Shown: piece after piece, positions 31,101 through 40,357 of the stretch
Layout of the letters: each line of letters starts with the position of its first letter
Numbering within the stretch: the first letter of the stretch is position 1
Source: Strongylocentrotus purpuratus
Lineage: Eukaryota; Echinodermata; Echinoidea; Camarodonta; Strongylocentrotidae
Assembly: GCF_000002235.5 (NCBI RefSeq)
Contig: NW_022145599.1
Span: 27,045,856-27,109,855, forward strand
Length of the DNA stretch: 64,000 nt
Direction: 5' to 3'
Made by a program: the position numbers and the translations under genes
The notes under the pieces: generated by a model
Database searches by the model: none
Told to the model about the DNA's origin: nothing
What the model saw: the letters and a program-made list of their open reading frames with translations, nothing else

Positions 31101-33895
31101 AGAGAAGTCTGATTTTTTTTGGTTAAAGGTCTTGAATGGCCATTCTACTTGTTATTGGCCCTGGTCAAATGACTTGTGTATGTCACATTGGAAAAATGTT
31201 GAGTGTGCTTCTTCAGGACCAATTTTAATTCCCTTTGTTTTGATTCTGTACTTCATTAGTTTGCTCATTTCCATAAAATAATTATTCAAAATCACAAAAA
31301 AAATAGGTCTCTATATTTATATTTTCTGGTTTTCTTCTCTGTTTATTTTATCGGATAGGGCTTAGTAAGGGTTAAAAAAAAACATCCCTGAGCAGCATTT
31401 CATGAAACCGTCATAAGTACAAGTTCACTGACATCCCATTGAGAGGCGAGTTAAAATTACTGCAATTTGTTGGTTATGCTGCTGTATGCAAATTTGTTCA
31501 ATATTGTCTAGATGCTTCATGGTCATCCCAGTGACCTAGACTTCAGGCGGCAATGTTTATTATGCACTTAATAATTTACTCATTCACCCGTTTTGGGTCC
31601 CCCCCCCCCTTTTATAAATGGTAGGTCAACTAGAGAAGACACTGACTAAAGAGATTCTTGTGAAGTATGATGAGAGGGTTGTAGAGGAGTCCATCAACAT
31701 GGCTGATATGGACAACCTGCTACGCTGTCCTGAATGTAACTATGCTGCTGTCCTAGACAAGGATCAAAAAGTCTTCAATTGCCCCGAATGCCACAAGGTC
31801 AGTGAAAAGAATAGGCATGTATTCTTCAGGCCTGATTTATTACCCAATTTAAATTGGTTTTCCGATTTGTTCTCTATTTTTTTCCCAAAACTTTTTTTTC
31901 TCCTGATTTTTCCTATTTTTTACTATTTTCCCAATTTTTCTCTCCAATTTTCTTACTCAAAAGGGGCAGAATGTTGTTAGATGCCATTTTTTTTCCCGGA
32001 ATCTTTTAAAAAAATATTTTTTACTCCCCCCGATTCTTTGAATGCATTTACCATACTTGAGGCATGGCATAGGCATTTTATTGTAATTTGTTTCTCTGTA
32101 CCCAGGTGAATAAAATAGGCATCATTTGTGAAAAGTGTTCTTTGAATGCCACAACGTCAGTGCAGATTCACATAGAGGATTTACCATACTTGACGCATGG
32201 CATAGGCATTTTATTGTTAGTTGTTACTCTGTACCCAGGTGAATTAAATAGGCATCATTTGTGAAAAAAAAGTATTCTTTGAATGCCACAAGGTCAGTGC
32301 AGATGTATCATACATGACGCATGGTATAGGCATTTTATTGTTGTTTGATCCTCTACCCAGGTGAAGTTAATAAGGATTTTAAAAAAAATGAATGCTAGAA
32401 TGTCAGTGCAGATCTATCCACTTCAGTATATTTATTTGTTCTGTTTTATTTTTGCATTTAGGAAACTTGCCGCAACTGCAAGGAACCTTGGAAGGATCAT
32501 TATGGTCTGGAATGTGACCAGGTTAAGAAACAGTCTACAATGAGACTCTCATAGTAAGTTCCTATATACCAAATGCTGATTTTTATGTCATATGTAATCG
32601 TCCATGACCTAGCATCGTTACTTCATCCATGAATGAACCTGTATTCAAGCAGCAGATGTATTAGTTTTATTGTATTAAAAGAAAACCAACGCTCCTTCTC
32701 TCCCCTTTCCTTTTCTTCTCTGCAAGTCACTCTTCTGACTTTTTTGTTTTTATTGTTGTATCTAAGTTAAGGGCTACTGGCACGTGAAGCTACTTTACTT
32801 GTGATATAGCCCTCCTGCATCTGATGTATATGCATTCAATATATTTTTTAAATTTTGTATATTTTCTGTATATATATATATATATACATATGAAATATTG
32901 TATATTGAAATATTGAAATATTGTATCAAGCCATGAAAATGTATGGAAAAAAAATGCATAAACCAAAAAATCAAATCAAATCAAATATGTGAGATGTTGG
33001 TAGGACTGAAATATAAACAGGTCAATAATTGTCGACAATGTGATTCTCATTAGCTATTTTCTCTCTCTCTCTCTCTCTATCTTGCATCATGTTTTCCTCC
33101 GTCTTTTCTTTTGTTGTCTCCTCTTCTACAACTATGCACAACAGTCAAGAGAGAATGACCGTGGCCAAAGTGCGGACGTGCTACAAATGTGCGACAAAGT
33201 TCACCAAGTCCGAAGGCTGCAATAAGGTAAGATACCTCCAGCTCAGCAGTCATGCCTGGGATCTAAACCCTAAAAAAGTTGCCCTAGATAGTTTTGCCCG
33301 TCTTTCAAGTTTACAGTGACACCAAATCTACAAACATGTATCACCACTGAGATTTTAGTTTAAGACAAGATTTCGTTCCGAGTCTCTGACGGCAAAGATC
33401 ATGGGAAGAGGAGCTCAGGAAGAAGAAGAATACCGTACTTGTGATTGATTGTGTGAAGAAACTGCTTTAAAAGAGGGGAGTAGAGGGGTCATGGGTTGCA
33501 GCATATAAAGAAGGCTAGAGATACGAGAGATGCCAACCATTTTTTAATTTTTTTAATTTTTTAATTTTTAATTTTTTTATATCCATAAAAACAACAGAAT
33601 CGCATAGAAACGTGTACCAGTAAACCCCTGCAACCCCAACAAAAACTTTGCTTTACAATTTTCTTTTTAAATTTTAATGAAAGAGCAAACATTTTACTCG
33701 ACCGTACGTACCAGTATTGCATTTTTCTAAAATTTTACTGGCCCGTAGCCAACCGGCCATTGGTAGTGTCGAGTTTTCATGAAAATCTGATTTTTCTCTC
33801 CAAAATCTGATTTTTTTTTAGGATACTCGGGTCTATTTTTTTGTGTCAAGAGGTTGGCATCTCTGGAGCTGTGGAACTACATAACATGATTGCTA

Positions 33896-33930
<35 letters not shown>

Positions 33931-35771
33931 AAAAGAAAGAGGGGAAAAGGGGGTTGGGGGTGGGTGGGGGGGGGGGCAGAGGCGGAGGAGAGAAAGAGTT
34001 CATTCATCTATCCACAAATTCATTTGTTACAATATATCTTCATCCAAAACAGTTTGTCATAGTAATGAACACCGGCTCTTATGTATTTTAACACTAGTAT
34101 CCTCGAAAAGTGAATTTCTAATAACCATGAAAGAATTTTTTTGTTCTTTCTATCTAGATGACTTGTCGATGTGGAGCCAAGATGTGCTACATCTGTCGTC
34201 AACCGATCAAAGACTACACTCATTTTGACAACAGGGCCGCTACCCCTGGTCAAGTATGGATGCCAAAACTAGGAGAGAAGTGCAGACTCTGGACCAACTC
34301 TAATGTGAGGATTGGCTCTGTCTTTCAAATTTAAAATACTATTTTGTGTTATACGTGTGACAGCTGACCAAAATATCATGTCACATATGCGTGAAGTCCC
34401 ATTTCTGTGTGCAGTGCATGTGGTTTTCCGGCAAGACTGAGTTCATTCCTTTTTATTTGGATCATTCTAAACTTCACAGTATACATCAATTCTCAAGTAC
34501 TACAGAATATTTTTCAATAACTTCCAGACAGTTTCTTTCACAATGTAATTGCATGACCAGTAACCCATTTCACAAAGCCTTTTTTCGATGACAAAAGACA
34601 AAATCAGTGACAAATCTGCTGTTAACCAATCAGAAGCAAGGATTTCACTAGCTTATAACACAAACTGTCATTTGTCGCTGATGAAAAGCCTTGTGAAAAG
34701 CCACCCTGTACTCAAATTCATCTCTAATCCTGTCTTTGCATACCAGGAGGATGATGATAGAGCAGTCAAGGAGATTGAGAATGAGATGAAAGCCGAGGAG
34801 AAAGCCATCAGGGATAGAACAGCAGCTGGTAAGGATTGTCATTAGTTTAAAGGCACAACATTTTTAAAAACTGTACATGTACCATTATCATGAAACTCGT
34901 ATCTGCCATAAAACCTTAGTCACACACCAACAAGACCAACAACAGACAGAATGACAATAAACTGAAAGCCATGTTACATTACCCAAACAGCAAAAATTCT
35001 GTCAATTTTGAGTTGGTTTGGTGGTGTTGACTGGATTAAGGGCCACCAGTATGCGATTCAGTAAATTATGTTTTCAGTCGTAATCTGCTACCATATTTCA
35101 GATATTTCAGAAAGCACTTATGATATCATCATTAGTGGCTGTATATAATGCAAACAATATTTGTTCCTACTATACTTCATGTTTTCATTTTACAAGATGT
35201 GATATAATAAGTTCAATTTTACTTTTAATTCTTATTAAAAGGCACGTACCTTGCCTTATGCGCCTTATTGAACTGCTGAAAGTAGGACATAACTTTGTAT
35301 AAGCATACTTGAAAATGAATGCTTATTTTGCTTCTTAGTATGTTAAAACGGGGGAAGGCTAACCTCATAAAAACATTTTTTTTCTCAAAATATGTGTTAT
35401 TTTAATTTGTAGAACTATCAATTGTTACAGCTTGAATTTTACAGCTTAAGGAATGCAAGTCACAAAGTCCTTGTGTTTGAGCCTAGAAAGTTGCATATAC
35501 ATTTGACATGTCTATACGGGCCTTGCTGTACCAACCTTTACTGCCATGCAGCTCCATTTCACAAAATAATATACTGTCGTTTCTTCCTAGTAAGAATGAT
35601 CCATTTATTCACACTTCCTTTTTGTTGTACGTTTGGAAGCGCTTAGTGATTCTAATAAGCGCTATATAAAAACTGAGTATTATAATTATTATTACAGACC
35701 TGAAGAGACCGAACATAGCTGGTATTGACGAGGGAGGCGGCAGTGATGCCAAGAGACCAAGAACAGGTTGA
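22131..35771 (+). CDS. RNF216: RBR-type E3 ubiquitin ligase, RNF216/TRIAD3 homologue, 14 exons
   Basis: Coding exons: 22131-22545, 23459-25476, 26098-26250, 26959-27075, 27624-27780, 28730-28863, 29770-29820, 30750-30936, 31625-31797, 32462-32553, 33145-33226, 34158-34304, 34747-34828, 35698-35771. All junctions are GT-AG with compatible phases; 3882 nt, 1293 codons. An in-frame TGA at 22110 fixes the start. N-terminal CUE-like module (residues ~6-30, MFP); SUMO-interacting type motif VVIDLTDD (~131-138); Ser-rich disordered region; Pro-rich linker; second CUE-like module (~806-844, MKMFP...YLLENL). RING1 from Cys1022, IBR ~1095-1155, RING2 ~1178-1218, with SEGCNK placing the RBR catalytic Cys at 1191. 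LSYQERMT before RING2 is an RNF216 signature. The C-terminus is short and basic (KRPRTG). RNF216 family members build ubiquitin chains through a Cys thioester. Human RNF216 is about 870-920 residues, so this N-terminus is long. Confidence 0.93.
23459..25476 (+). other. RNF216 exon 2: 2-kb exon for the disordered N-terminal half
   Basis: This single exon supplies residues 139-811. It has no fold that I recognise. It is Ser/Thr/Pro/Asn rich and contains a duplicated peptide, ATLSRAPSDE and ATLSRAPSDN (about 120 residues apart), with a weaker third version ISRTSSGS. It ends with a Pro-rich stretch (PAPPLNPLLPIEPLPPLNPP) just before the second CUE-like module, which is split over this exon and the next. 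The open frame runs on past the donor to 25578, so an unspliced form would add about 34 residues. Confidence 0.85.
27424..27705 (+). repeat. 128-bp tandem repeat spanning the acceptor of RNF216 exon 5
   Basis: AAGACCAAGAAGATCCTAGA (or AAGACTAAG...) starts at 27425, 27553 and 27681, exactly 128 bp apart. The unit includes CTCTTTATTTCAG plus the first ~85 nt of exon 5, so there are two intact acceptors, at 27495 and 27623. Only the second leads into the complete exon. 128 is not a multiple of three, so use of the first with read-through would shift the frame. Confidence 0.85.
27939..28330. mobile_element. Diverged relative of the CCGTAAATC TIR element, interior inverted
   Basis: It starts TACCGTAAATCTCTGTGTAT like the elements at 45711 and 60002. 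Its interior (GTCACAAATAATAGTAACAA near 28113) matches 60410-60440 in reverse orientation, so this copy is rearranged. It lies in RNF216 intron 5 and its right end is obscured by A-runs. Confidence 0.45.
30930..31115 (+). repeat. 93-bp tandem duplication across the donor of RNF216 exon 8
   Basis: CCAAGAAGTGAGTCC occurs at 30930 (the real exon end and GTGAGT donor) and again at 31023. Both are followed by TATGATAT, GATAATATTT and ATACTATGAGTCAATT. The second copy offers an intact duplicate donor 93 bp downstream. Confidence 0.85.
32040..32410 (+). repeat. Tandem units in RNF216 intron 9 derived from the exon 9 donor edge
   Basis: GAATGCCACAA-GTCAGTG, the last bases of exon 9 and its donor at 31786-31803, recurs at 32144 and 32281 and in decayed form at 32390. 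The units also share CATGGCATAGGCATTTTATT and CCCAGGTGAA. They are 110-137 bp long. Confidence 0.75.
32588..32988 (+). mobile_element. Dispersed repeat, probable LINE 3' tail (copy 2)
   Basis: Second copy of the repeat at 1348-1745, in RNF216 intron 10 and in the same orientation. It ends in AATCAAATCAAATCAAAT, a tandem tail typical of non-LTR retrotransposon 3' ends. A (TA)n expansion near 32872 interrupts it. Confidence 0.5.
33893..33990. repeat. GA microsatellite followed by G-rich tract in RNF216 intron 11
   Basis: A GAGA run from about 33899 to 33926 passes into a G-rich stretch. The open frames here are low-complexity artefacts. Intron 11 also has T-rich low-complexity sequence at about 33540-33580. 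Confidence 0.8.
34566..34700. mobile_element. Short foldback MITE in RNF216 intron 12
   Basis: The left arm TTTCACAAAGCC...GATGACAAA and right arm TTTGTCGCTGATG...CCTTGTGAAAA are imperfect inverted repeats around a ~75-bp interior. Total about 135 bp. No coding potential; family unknown. Confidence 0.45.
35628..35694 (+). mobile_element. SINE 3' tail abutting the acceptor of the last RNF216 exon
   Basis: GAAGCGCTTAGTGATTC, then AAGCGCTATATAAA and an ATTATTATT tail, match the 3' ends of the SINEs at 36000 and 51794. The tail runs directly into ACAG at 35694-35697, the 3' splice site of exon 14, leaving a poor polypyrimidine tract. Confidence 0.5.
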
Positions 35772-35998
35772 CTACACACACATCCAGGCAAGACGAAAAG
35801 GATAGGAGTTTGGGTGATTCTAGTGTTCTACCTCTCGTCAGGAATGACCTTGTACAAGAAACTGTCAGTGCTAGCTAGAGAGGTTTCATGGATGTCATGT
35901 GGATTTTCTATGTTGAATGCAAACTAAAATTAATGTTCAGGTCCATTCAGAGATACAGCAGTATGCGGCTCCAAACTCAGAACAGTCTATCATGTAGA

Positions 35999-36342
35999 GG
36001 TGTCGTCGTAGCCGAGTGGTTTTAACACTTGACTGGAAATGCGAGGGACGTGGGTTCATGCCCCGGAGGGGCAATAGTGTCCTTTGGCAAGACATCTGTA
36101 TTGGCCACTCTCCACTCAGATGTCAAATGTGTAACCGGTAGGGTGCAAACGTTAATGTGGTTGGATTGGCATGTGTGCGCTTGTACAATGGCGCCTGGCC
36201 GGAATACGCCATAGGGAGCGGAATGTGTGCACTATCATGTGCGGATTGGCGATTTAATGCAATGACTGTGGTAATAATAAGTACAATGTAAAGTGCTTAG
36301 TAATATTGTACTAAGTGTTATACAAGTGTAGCTGTTATGTGT
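35999..36342 (+). mobile_element. tRNA-Ser-derived SINE, downstream of RNF216
   Basis: The head GTAGCCGAGTGG is an A box in the style of tRNA-Ser/Leu, and GGGTTCATGCC is a decayed B box. The anticodon region reads ACTGGAAAT (Ser GGA-like). The body shares CCTTTGGCAAGACAT, CCGGTAGG, ATGTGGTTG and AATGGCGCCTGGC with the minus-strand copy at 51794-52162. The end has GTAAAGTGCTTAGTA. It begins 228 bp after the RNF216 stop and may lie in the 3' UTR. Confidence 0.7.
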
Positions 36343-36777
36343 TAAGGGGGCTTAAAGATAAAGGTGGATTCTGGTTATATGATTGCATTTTGAAAGAAAA
36401 GGTGTGGAATGGATGAGAAAAAGTTGATCATATAGCATGTAAGTATTGGTATGAACTGCAAGGCTATGGAGTCATCAAAATCATCATAAATTTGGCCCAG
36501 TCTGGGTAAAGTAACAATCACTGTACACACAGAGATGTATATGGGACAACACAAATGGTGTCGGGGCTAGTACCACCTTGATTTCCTTATCTTTCTTTGC
36601 TCATTACTCAGCCAGTATACATTTTCTTCCAAAATTGTTTGACACATGACATTTATTTGTAATCTTGAACATTCAGTGTAAGTATCGTTAGATTCTGTGA
36701 GAATTCATTTTCTTTTTTTTAACCAGAACTCAAGTTTATCTTTAACCCATTGACTATAGGAACTGGTGGTTCCTGTG

Positions 36778-37317
36778 TTAAAGGAAATCAAAACCTTCAT
36801 ACTAAGTTACTTTTATTGTAAAGTTTAAAAGATTTGAATAAAATCAGTGAAAATTTGAACAAAATCGGGCAAGGAATAAGGAAGTAAGAGCTTTTTGAAA
36901 TGACTAGTCACTAGAGGGCGGTATTCAATTTGATGACATCATCTGTGAACAACTCTCCATGCCTTTTGTACATAAAATTTCACAATTTTTTTGTTTTCTT
37001 CGTATTTATTTGTGTTCTTGATCCGACTTCATAACATGTGAAGTAGAATATCATTTTGCATTCTATATCTTGCTTTCGGGGGAGTACATTATCTCAATCA
37101 CAAGAAAGAAGGAAAAACATGAAATTTGATGTACAAAAGGCATGGAGAGTTGTCCACAGATGATGTCATCAAATTGAATACCGCCGCCTAGTCATTTCAA
37201 AAAGCTCTTACTTCCTTATTCCTTGCCCGATTTTGTTCAAATTGTCACTGATATTTTTCAAATATCTTAAACTTTACAATAAAAGTAACTTAGTATGAAG
37301 GTTTTGGTTTCCTTTAA
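36778..37317. mobile_element. 540-bp foldback element with ~240-bp TIRs and TTAA ends
   Basis: The left arm begins TTAAAGGAAATCAAAACC and the right ends GGTTTTGGTTTCCTTTAA. The arms remain complementary through AAAGCTCTTACTTCCTTATT, GACATCATCTGTG and CATGCCTTTTGTACAT, leaving about 50 bp of loop. TTAA at each end suggests a piggyBac- or Kolobok-type target site. AATAAA hexamers inside it could serve as polyadenylation signals. Confidence 0.7.
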
Positions 37318-37773
37318 GTCTATGGGAATGAGAGAATTGAGTAGTCGATGGGTTTCGATGAGGCCACAGTCTGGGAAAGTTGGAAGATAGAAATTACTAT
37401 GTTATCTAGGAGAAGATTACATGAGTTATGGAGTTATACTGTGTGTAGAGAAATTGTTTTTAATTGTATTTAACTTGATGTGTGTTTATGCAATCATACT
37501 TTAAGTGCCTTCACAATCTAAGAAAAGAAACAACTCACCAACTATTTTCATAATTTTCATCTTTGTGTAAAGATTTGTGCATGGATAGGTAATGTAAGTC
37601 ATTTTGTAATTTTTCTCATGTTCATTTATTGTCTCATTTTGCCGTCCATACACTCCCTCATTTCTATTTCCTAAATTCTTCATCTTATTCAATCACTGCC
37701 TCTTTTGTCCTTTTCTCCATTCTTATTCAGGACCTAGATTCCTCCCTCCTTATTCACCTGTCAATAATTATAT

Positions 37774-37803
37774 AATATTGGCTTCCCTTGAGTGGTATAT
37801 CAG

Positions 37804-37834
<31 letters not shown>

Positions 37835-38200
37835 GTCTAATAGTCCACTCCAAATTTTATTAAACCGAAACGGAAATTCTTTTTGCCCAATTGATCGTGA
37901 GCCCGGCAGCCACTGAGCAGCGCCAGATCGACGTTGCTCTATCCCTTAATGTTGAACGCCAAACAAGGTAGCAACAACTCCCATCTTTTAACGTCTTTCG
38001 GTATGACGCGGCCGGGGTTCGAACCCACGACCTCCCGGTTGTGAGGCGGACGCTCTACTGACTGAGCCAACACTCCGGTATACTGAGCCAACACTCCGGT
38101 ATTGCATTCAACTCGCGAATATTGCACGAGTCGAAGACGAGTGCAGTATTCATGCCAGCAGAATGCAATATCTGATATACCAGTAAAGAAAGCCAATATT
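37774..38200. mobile_element. TIR element AATATTGGCTT, interrupted by a SINE
   Basis: The left end AATATTGGCTTCCCTTGAGT, then GGTATATCAGATAT, is the reverse complement (few mismatches) of ATATCTGATATACC...AAAGCCAATATT ending at 38200. A tRNA-derived SINE occupies most of the interior. Confidence 0.55.
37807..38091 (-). mobile_element. tRNA-derived SINE (second family), minus strand
   Basis: Read on the minus strand it starts GTGTTGGCTCAGTCAGTAGA (A box) and has GTGGGTTCGAACCCC (perfect B box), with a Val-like CAC anticodon. The anticodon and T stems do not pair fully, so it is not a working tRNA gene. The body runs about 190 bp to a (TAT)n tail at 37832-37807. A 23-bp piece of the head is duplicated at 38078-38100. 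Confidence 0.65.
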
Positions 38201-39811
38201 ATTATTATCATTTTACATACAAAAATTGAACTACAGTAAGATTTAAAGGATTAAAAAAAAAAACAGTTTACTTGGCGAATCAAATCCCAACAGTGTCTTG
38301 GCTAGCAAAATTTGGCAAGTTGAAATGAAAGATGATCTAAGTTTTGAATATAAATTTGTGTTAAAAGTTTAACCACAAAACTAGCAATGTACAGTGTACA
38401 GTGTAGTTTACATTACATACAGGTCTTTTGTTCAAAATTAGTTTTGATGGTATGCGCATGCAGCTCTTGCTCAAAACTCTTGCTCATGGGTGCGTACGTA
38501 ATGGAATATCACGCTCAGTGTGCAATATTGTAATGATGTTGCATGCCTATTCTCAATCCGATGTATTGTATGTAGGAAAGGCAGTATGCTAACATTATGA
38601 ACTTGATCAAAGAATCAAATGCATGATTTCTATTCTCTGGGAAAAATGGCTCATATGTATTATGATCTATATTCTTTCCATTGGTTCTCCTTCTCTCTCA
38701 GGCTATTCTGTATTTTTGACTTCTGTTATGTGATGCTTGAGGTGTTTAAAATGTTAATTTTCTGTAATCTGCAGAGAGCATTCTGTAGTACTGGAAATTA
38801 AACCAGAGCACTACAGGACTTCAACTAGTATACCATTCTTTCTTCTGGCTTTCATTCAGCTACTGACTTGGAGTTCAATTTGATAATTATTTTTCTTGTT
38901 TGCCCAATGTTTGTCTGATGTTGGTCTCTGATTGACTGTGAGGTGATTCTCATCTATGATTTAGAAGTTTTCATTAGTAATACCAAGTGACAACTTTCAT
39001 TGAGATATAATATGCATGGATATATAGGGCAGTCGGCTGATCAGGGAAGTGAACAATTCTTTTGTACTGCTGATTCAGGGTGCAAGTAATTCTGGTAGTA
39101 AGAAACTCCATATCTTGTTATTTCAGTGTAATGAAATTTGTAGCCACTTTTCTTGACATAATTGTTGGAATTGGTATAACATGTGCATTACATCTTTGTA
39201 TAAGAATCACATTGGTTTGGGAGCATATTGATATGCTATGTATGTATAAAAATGGGATGACTAAGCTATAGAGCACCTACATATTTGGAAATCAGGAACA
39301 GTTATTGAGTGATTCAAACAAAATACTTAAACTTTTAAAGCAAATAGTTGGCCCATGTTAGGAGATTGGACTCCTTGTCCTGTGTAATATATCTTTGGAA
39401 TATTTGAAAAATGTAAGGCCTCATGAAATCACTTTATTTACAGTGAATTTTGTTATGAAAGGTACACAAAACATTTTGTTCTTTATTTTCATTGATAACA
39501 ATAAATATTCTGTTGGCCTAATTACTTGCCTTGTAAACACATCTGATAGAAGATGTCCTCAAACTACTTTTTCTTTCTTTTAGAGAATGAAAAATTAGCA
39601 TTGCTTATGAAATCATAGTCACGCTTGTGATTTTATGTTATTGTTTTGTTGTAAATAACATAGTAGCGGTACTAAAAAATAATTCTCTTGTTTTTGTATT
39701 GTCTTCCTCTGACTGGAAGAAAGGAAGTGGTTATCATTCCCTATTTTTTTTTTTCAACCTCTAATTTTGATGCTGATTTAACATTTATGGTATGCATGAT
39801 GCCAATGGTAA
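38201..39811. other. AT-rich spacer between RNF216 and NAA60
   Basis: Only short, unrelated open frames; no recognised element. An untranslated exon of NAA60 could lie here or in 40358-43376, but no evidence singles one out. Confidence 0.4.
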
Positions 39812-39813
39812 TA

Positions 39814-39975
39814 CAGTCAAACCTGTCTATAACAACCTACAAGGGAAACACAAAAAGTGTTTTTTTGTAGACAGGTTCCTTTAGTATATGTTTCAACAAG
39901 AAACTATTTTCAAAAATTCAAGGGAAACAAAATGTGGTCTTTGTAGACAGGTGGTCACTAAAGCAGGTTTGACTA
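39814..39975. mobile_element. TA-flanked MITE, CAGTCAAACCTG family
   Basis: TA then CAGTCAAACCTG at the left and CAGGTTTGACTA then TA at the right. The interior repeats GTAGACAGGT. A longer relative is at 51702-52258. TA target sites are usual for Tc1/mariner-type elements; superfamily is inference. Confidence 0.6.
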
Positions 39976-39981
39976 TAGTAT

Positions 39982-40353
39982 TGTGGCGTAACCGGGCTCT
40001 GCCGGGGTAGCGTTCTGCCTTGCAGTCTCTCAAAACCCGGTCCACGCTCTCGACAATCATTCAACTCTCAGTGGGCTCTCACAAAAGTATATCGTGTAAG
40101 AAATAACGTGGACAGCTCTCATTTTACTCACTCCCGCAATCACTGAATGTCTGACAGTAACTCAAGAAACAAAACTTGCACAGTATATCTGCAGTTCAAG
40201 TAACTTTACTCGTTCCTGGTAACGGGTCGACCTGTCGCAACGACAGGTCAACACCAAACTGACTGACATCTCACGATGTGCACATATATATTTCACAATT
40301 AACTATAACGCCCTCTACGTCTTACTAAACTACTGGACTATAGTTATGCTACA
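39982..40353 (+). mobile_element. Probable solo LTR, 372 bp
   Basis: It begins TGTGGCGTAAC and ends GTTATGCTACA (TG...CA with short imperfect inverted termini), flanked by the 4-bp direct repeat GTAT (39978-39981 and 40354-40357). No internal coding region or second LTR adjoins. Family not assignable (a gypsy-like target site length is possible); strand is uncertain. It looks like an old LTR remnant. Confidence 0.5.
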
Positions 40354-40357
40354 GTAT

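Noticed and set aside
32522-32527. GTTAAG as the donor of RNF216 exon 10
   Set aside because: Splicing there would drop the residues leading to LSYQERMT; the GTAAGT at 32554 keeps frame and the family signature.
36001-36214. Open frame in the RNF216 3' flank
   Set aside because: It reads through a tRNA-derived SINE.
38011-38091. tRNA-Val gene candidate on the minus strand
   Set aside because: The B box is perfect, but the anticodon and T stems do not pair fully and the sequence continues into a SINE body with an ATT-type tail.
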